In this document: positions 61,312 to 64,000 of the stretch, one piece after another
Numbering within the stretch: the stretch's first letter is position 1
Layout of the letters: each line of letters opens with the position of its first letter
Assembly: GCF_002285285.1 (NCBI RefSeq)
Contig: NZ_NSJF01000002.1
Coordinates: 434,001 to 498,000 of the forward strand
Direction: 5' to 3'
Length of the DNA stretch: 64,000 nucleotides
From: Vandammella animalimorsus
Lineage (GTDB): Bacteria; Pseudomonadota; Gammaproteobacteria; Burkholderiales; Burkholderiaceae_C
Notes under the pieces: model-generated
Seen by the model: only the letters and a program-made list of their open reading frames with translations
The model's database searches: none
Told to the model about the DNA's origin: nothing
Program-made: the position numbers and the translations under genes

Positions 61312-62315
61312 GCAAGACCTTGCCTTCAACTGCCATGCCCCCGCCAGCGGCTCCCGGCGCGCCCGAGGCCTGCGCCGCCGCGCAGCAGGCCGCAGCGGCG
61401 CTGGGCCACACCACGGTGCTGTTGCACGAGGCGGTGCAGGCCCTGCTGGGCGGGCCGGCTGCGCCCGGGCCGCGCTGCTGGGTCGATGGCACTTTCGGGC
61501 GTGGCGGGCACAGCCGCGCCATCCTGGCGCGCATGGCGGCCGAGGACCGTCTGGTGGTGTTCGACAAAGATCCCGAGGCCATCGCCCACGCCCAGTCGCT
61601 GGGCGATGGTCGCCTGCAGATTCGCCACGAGGGCTTTGCCCAGCTGGCTGGGTTGGAGCCCGCCAGTGTGGATGGCATTTTGATGGATCTGGGGGTTAGC
61701 TCCCCGCAGATTGACGACGCGCGCCGAGGTTTTAGCTTCCGCATGGACGGCCCGCTGGACATGCGCATGGACAGCAGCCGTGGGCAGACCGTGGCGCAAT
61801 GGTTGGAACACGCCGAGCAAGGCGAGATTGCAGAGGTGATTCGTGAATACGGGCAAGAGCGGTATGCTGGCAGCGTTGCAAAGGCGATTGTTGCTCGCCG
61901 ACAGGAGCGGGGGCCTATCACAGGCACCGCAGAACTCGCCGCACTCGTGGCTGGTGCGGTCAAAAGCCGTGAGCCGGGTCAGAACCCCGCGACGCGCACC
62001 TTTCAGGCTTTACGGATTTTCATCAATGCAGAGCTTGAAGAGCTGCAGCAAGCGCTGACGGCCAGCCTGCGGGTGCTCAAGAGCGGTGGGCGGCTGGTGG
62101 TGATCAGCTTCCATTCGCTGGAGGATCGCATCGTCAAGCGCTTCATTGAGCAGCACTCGCGCCAGCACTACGACCGGCGCATGCCACTGGCCCAGGAGCG
62201 CCCGATGCTGCTGCGCGCTGTGGCGCGCATCAAGCCCACGCAGGCCGAGGTGGAGGCCAACCCGCGCGCGCGCAGCGCCATCATGCGCGTGGCTGAAAGA
62301 ACGGAGGCGCCATGA
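61308..62315 (+). CDS. rsmH: 16S rRNA m4C1402 methyltransferase RsmH
   Basis: RsmH (MraW) methylates N4 of C1402 in 16S rRNA. The 335-residue protein has an Ala/Pro-rich N-terminal extension of about 40 residues, then [19 protein letters not shown]-binding [30 protein letters not shown] and [22 protein letters not shown] at 61308 overlaps the mraZ stop; an ATG at 61335 is the alternative and would remove part of the extension. The 3' end overlaps ftsL by ATGA. Confidence 0.95.
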   Translation: MSKTLPSTAMPPPAAPGAPEACAAAQQAAAALGHTTVLLHEAVQALLGGPAAPGPRCWVDGTFGRGGHSRAILARMAAEDRLVVFDKDPEAIAHAQSLGDGRLQIRHEGFAQLAGLEPASVDGILMDLGVSSPQIDDARRGFSFRMDGPLDMRMDSSRGQTVAQWLEHAEQGEIAEVIREYGQERYAGSVAKAIVARRQERGPITGTAELAALVAGAVKSREPGQNPATRTFQALRIFINAELEELQQALTASLRVLKSGGRLVVISFHSLEDRIVKRFIEQHSRQHYDRRMPLAQERPMLLRAVARIKPTQAEVEANPRARSAIMRVAERTEAP

Positions 62316-62680
62316 TCGTGCGCCTGAATCTCGTGCTGCTGCTGCTCGTGGTGGGTTCTGCGCTGGCGCTGGTGCGCGTTCAGTACGAGTCGCGCCGCCT
62401 GTATTCCGAGCTGGACCGCGAAGTGGTGCAGGCCCGCCAGCTGGAGACCGAATCCGAAACGCTGCAAGTGGCCGTGCGCGCCCAGGCTGCGGCCGCGCGC
62501 GTGGAACAGTTTGCGCGCACTGAGCTGAAGATGACGCCTGCCATGCCGGCCACGACGCGCTACGTGCGCGAGCCGGCCGGGCGCAGCGCGCGCCTGGCCG
62601 AGCAACAGCGCCAGGCTTTGCTGCCGCAGGTGCAGGAGGGCGCGCCAGCGGCCCCGGCGCAGCAAGGGGGTGGGCAATGA
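62312..62680 (+). CDS. ftsL: Cell-division protein FtsL
   Basis: FtsL is a bitopic divisome protein that works with FtsB and FtsQ to activate FtsWI. The 122-residue protein has a transmembrane helix ([19 protein letters not shown], about 5-23) followed by a periplasmic coiled coil (about 25-75). It is translationally coupled to rsmH and to ftsI, with ATGA overlaps at both ends. The C-terminal tail is rich in Ala, Pro and Gln, which is longer than in E. coli. Confidence 0.95.
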   Translation: MIVRLNLVLLLLVVGSALALVRVQYESRRLYSELDREVVQARQLETESETLQVAVRAQAAAARVEQFARTELKMTPAMPATTRYVREPAGRSARLAEQQRQALLPQVQEGAPAAPAQQGGGQ

Positions 62681-64000
62681 AGCCGAGCGGCAACAGCAAC
62701 AAGCGCGTGCGCGCCAGCCGCCCTGTGGCTTACGCCACCAGCCCCTTGCTGGCCAGCAAGGCGCCGGTCTGGCGCAGCCGCGTAGTGGTTGTCACCCTGG
62801 CGCTGGCCTTCATGGGCCTGGTGGCGCGCGCCGCGCATGTGCAGGTGTTTGGCAATGACTTCTTTCTGCGCCAGGGCGAGGTGCGCTATGCGCGCACGCT
62901 GGATTTGCCTGCTAATCGCGGCAAGATCGTCGATCGCAATGGCCTGATTCTGGCCTCCAGCGTACCTGCGGCCAGCATTTGGGCCATCCCGGAAGATGTG
63001 CGCCAGGGTGACGACGGGGCCGATGTGCAAAAGCAGCTGGCACAACTGGCGCGGCTGTTGAATATGCCGCTCAAGGATTTGCAGGCGCGCCTGTCCGATG
63101 AGGACAAGACCTTCGTCTGGCTGCGCCGCCAGCTCGACTGGGAGCTTGGGCAGGAGATCATGGCGCTGAAGATCAATGGCATCCATCTGCGCAAGGAGTA
63201 CAAGCGCCAATACCCTGAGGGCGAGGCCGCGGCGCACATCGTCGGCTTCACCAACGTCGAGGACCAGGGCCAGGAAGGCGTGGAGCTGGCCTATAACCAG
63301 ACGCTGGGCGGCAAGGCCGGCTCGCGCCGCGTGATCCGCAACCGCCTGGGGCAGATCGTCGAGAGCGTGGGCGACACGGTTGCGCCGGTGGACGGCCAGG
63401 ACGTGCAGCTTTCCATCGACAGCAAGGTGCAGTTCTTCGCCAGCCAGAAACTGGCCGAGCAGGTGGCTGCGCACAAGGCCAAGGCAGGCAGCGTGGTGGT
63501 GCTCGATGCCCGCAGCGGCGAAATTCTGGCGCTGGCCAACTACCCCAGCTTCGATCCTTCCGCGCGCCGCAACCTCACGGGCGACCAACTGCGCAACCGC
63601 GCGCTGACCGATGTGTTCGAGCCCGGCTCGGTGATGAAGCCCATCACCGTGGCCATGGCGCTCGAAGCTGGCTTGGTCGGCCCCAAGACGCCCATCAACA
63701 CCAGCCCCGGCTTTATCACCGTCACTGGCGCCAAGCTCTCGGACGTGCGCAACTTCGGCACGCTGACCGTGGAGGGCATCATCCAGAAGTCCAGCAACGT
63801 GGGCACCACCAAACTGGCGCAAATGATGGAGTCGCGCTACATGTGGGACGTGTTCGCCGCCACTGGCTTTGGCGAGCGCCCGCAGATTGGCTTTCCCGGC
63901 GTGGCCAGCGGCAACCTGCGGCCCTGGAAGACCTGGCGCCCGGTGGAGAAGGCCACCATGTCCTACGGCTACGGCCTATCGGCCAGCCTGCTGCAGATGG
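62677..64000 (+). CDS. ftsI: Peptidoglycan transpeptidase FtsI (PBP3), 3'-truncated by window edge
   Basis: FtsI is the septal class B penicillin-binding protein. The frame is open from ATG 62677 to the end of the window (441 codons of roughly 570-590 expected). A cytoplasmic basic tail leads into a transmembrane helix (VVVVTLALAFMGLVARAA, about 36-53), the PBP dimerisation region (LPANRGKIVDRNGLILASS) and the transpeptidase domain, with catalytic S318 in EPGSVMKP and the SxN motif S372-S-N374. The KTG motif lies beyond the window. It overlaps ftsL by ATGA. Confidence 0.97.
   Translation, partial: MKPSGNSNKRVRASRPVAYATSPLLASKAPVWRSRVVVVTLALAFMGLVARAAHVQVFGNDFFLRQGEVRYARTLDLPANRGKIVDRNGLILASSVPAASIWAIPEDVRQGDDGADVQKQLAQLARLLNMPLKDLQARLSDEDKTFVWLRRQLDWELGQEIMALKINGIHLRKEYKRQYPEGEAAAHIVGFTNVEDQGQEGVELAYNQTLGGKAGSRRVIRNRLGQIVESVGDTVAPVDGQDVQLSIDSKVQFFASQKLAEQVAAHKAKAGSVVVLDARSGEILALANYPSFDPSARRNLTGDQLRNRALTDVFEPGSVMKPITVAMALEAGLVGPKTPINTSPGFITVTGAKLSDVRNFGTLTVEGIIQKSSNVGTTKLAQMMESRYMWDVFAATGFGERPQIGFPGVASGNLRPWKTWRPVEKATMSYGYGLSASLLQM

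Overview
The window is high-GC DNA, almost certainly from a betaproteobacterium of the Comamonadaceae (Acidovorax/Alicycliphilus-like). The signs are two Bug-type tripartite tricarboxylate binding proteins, an IPTL-CTERM-like sorting segment, an alphaproteobacterial-style DksA that lacks zinc ligands, the amgK-lptD-surA-rsmA block and a Burkholderiales-type dcw cluster (mraZ-rsmH-ftsL-ftsI). No rRNA, tRNA, CRISPR array or transposase was found. The assignment rests on gene content, not on a database search.

Layout. (1) 1-1250: 3' part of a soluble lytic transglycosylase gene, ending inside an 8-bp tandem repeat. (2) 1668-11753: a type I restriction-modification island, hsdM - HEPN/MNT toxin-antitoxin pair - PDDEXK nuclease - hsdS - nucleotidyltransferase-like gene plus an AT-rich unknown - hsdR - GIY-YIG protein. 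(3) 12132-15207 (minus): a sulfur module with DsrE, a small membrane protein, a type II-like sulfide:quinone oxidoreductase and a DUF4395-like membrane protein; the last gene is bracketed by two copies of a long palindromic repeat. (4) 15587-28712: a Bug protein, rsmE, amgK, lptD, surA, rsmA, a Kbp/LysM protein, coaX, two exported proteins and a Pcm-like methyltransferase, mostly envelope and housekeeping genes. (5) 28869-33437: an RND efflux pump with its adaptor, followed by icd. (6) 35764-41056: two secreted DUF1566 proteins whose C-terminal codons look like paired variable regions of a diversity-generating retroelement (DGR). Between them lies an avd-like gene split by a palindromic repeat. 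(7) 41215-49526: a TRAP transporter and its GntR regulator, divergent from pxpA, a fused pxpB-pxpC and a biotin carboxylase/carrier gene, which together look like a 5-oxoproline-type catabolic unit. (8) 49987-54583: a self-sufficient CYP116B-like P450, a Bug protein and a divergent IclR regulator. (9) 54858-64000: a CobW-family metallochaperone, dksA, a STAS-tailed protein, hslV-hslU, and the start of the dcw cluster running off the window inside ftsI.

The most interesting region is 39.8-41.1 kb. Two unrelated secreted proteins share 41 bp of perfect identity that runs through their stop codons. Immediately upstream the codons vary, mostly of the form NNC, at positions where adenine in a template would explain the differences. 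The intervening avd-like remnant is an independent sign of a DGR. No reverse transcriptase or template repeat is in the window, so this is either a decayed DGR or a target cluster served by an RT elsewhere in the genome.

Second in interest is the cargo inside the type I RM operon, especially the nucleotidyltransferase-like/unknown pair at 6291-7779. Third is a family of about 160-bp palindromic repeats with 19-bp perfect terminal inverted repeats. Its outer termini coincide with the stop codons of several genes, and one divergent copy interrupts the avd remnant.
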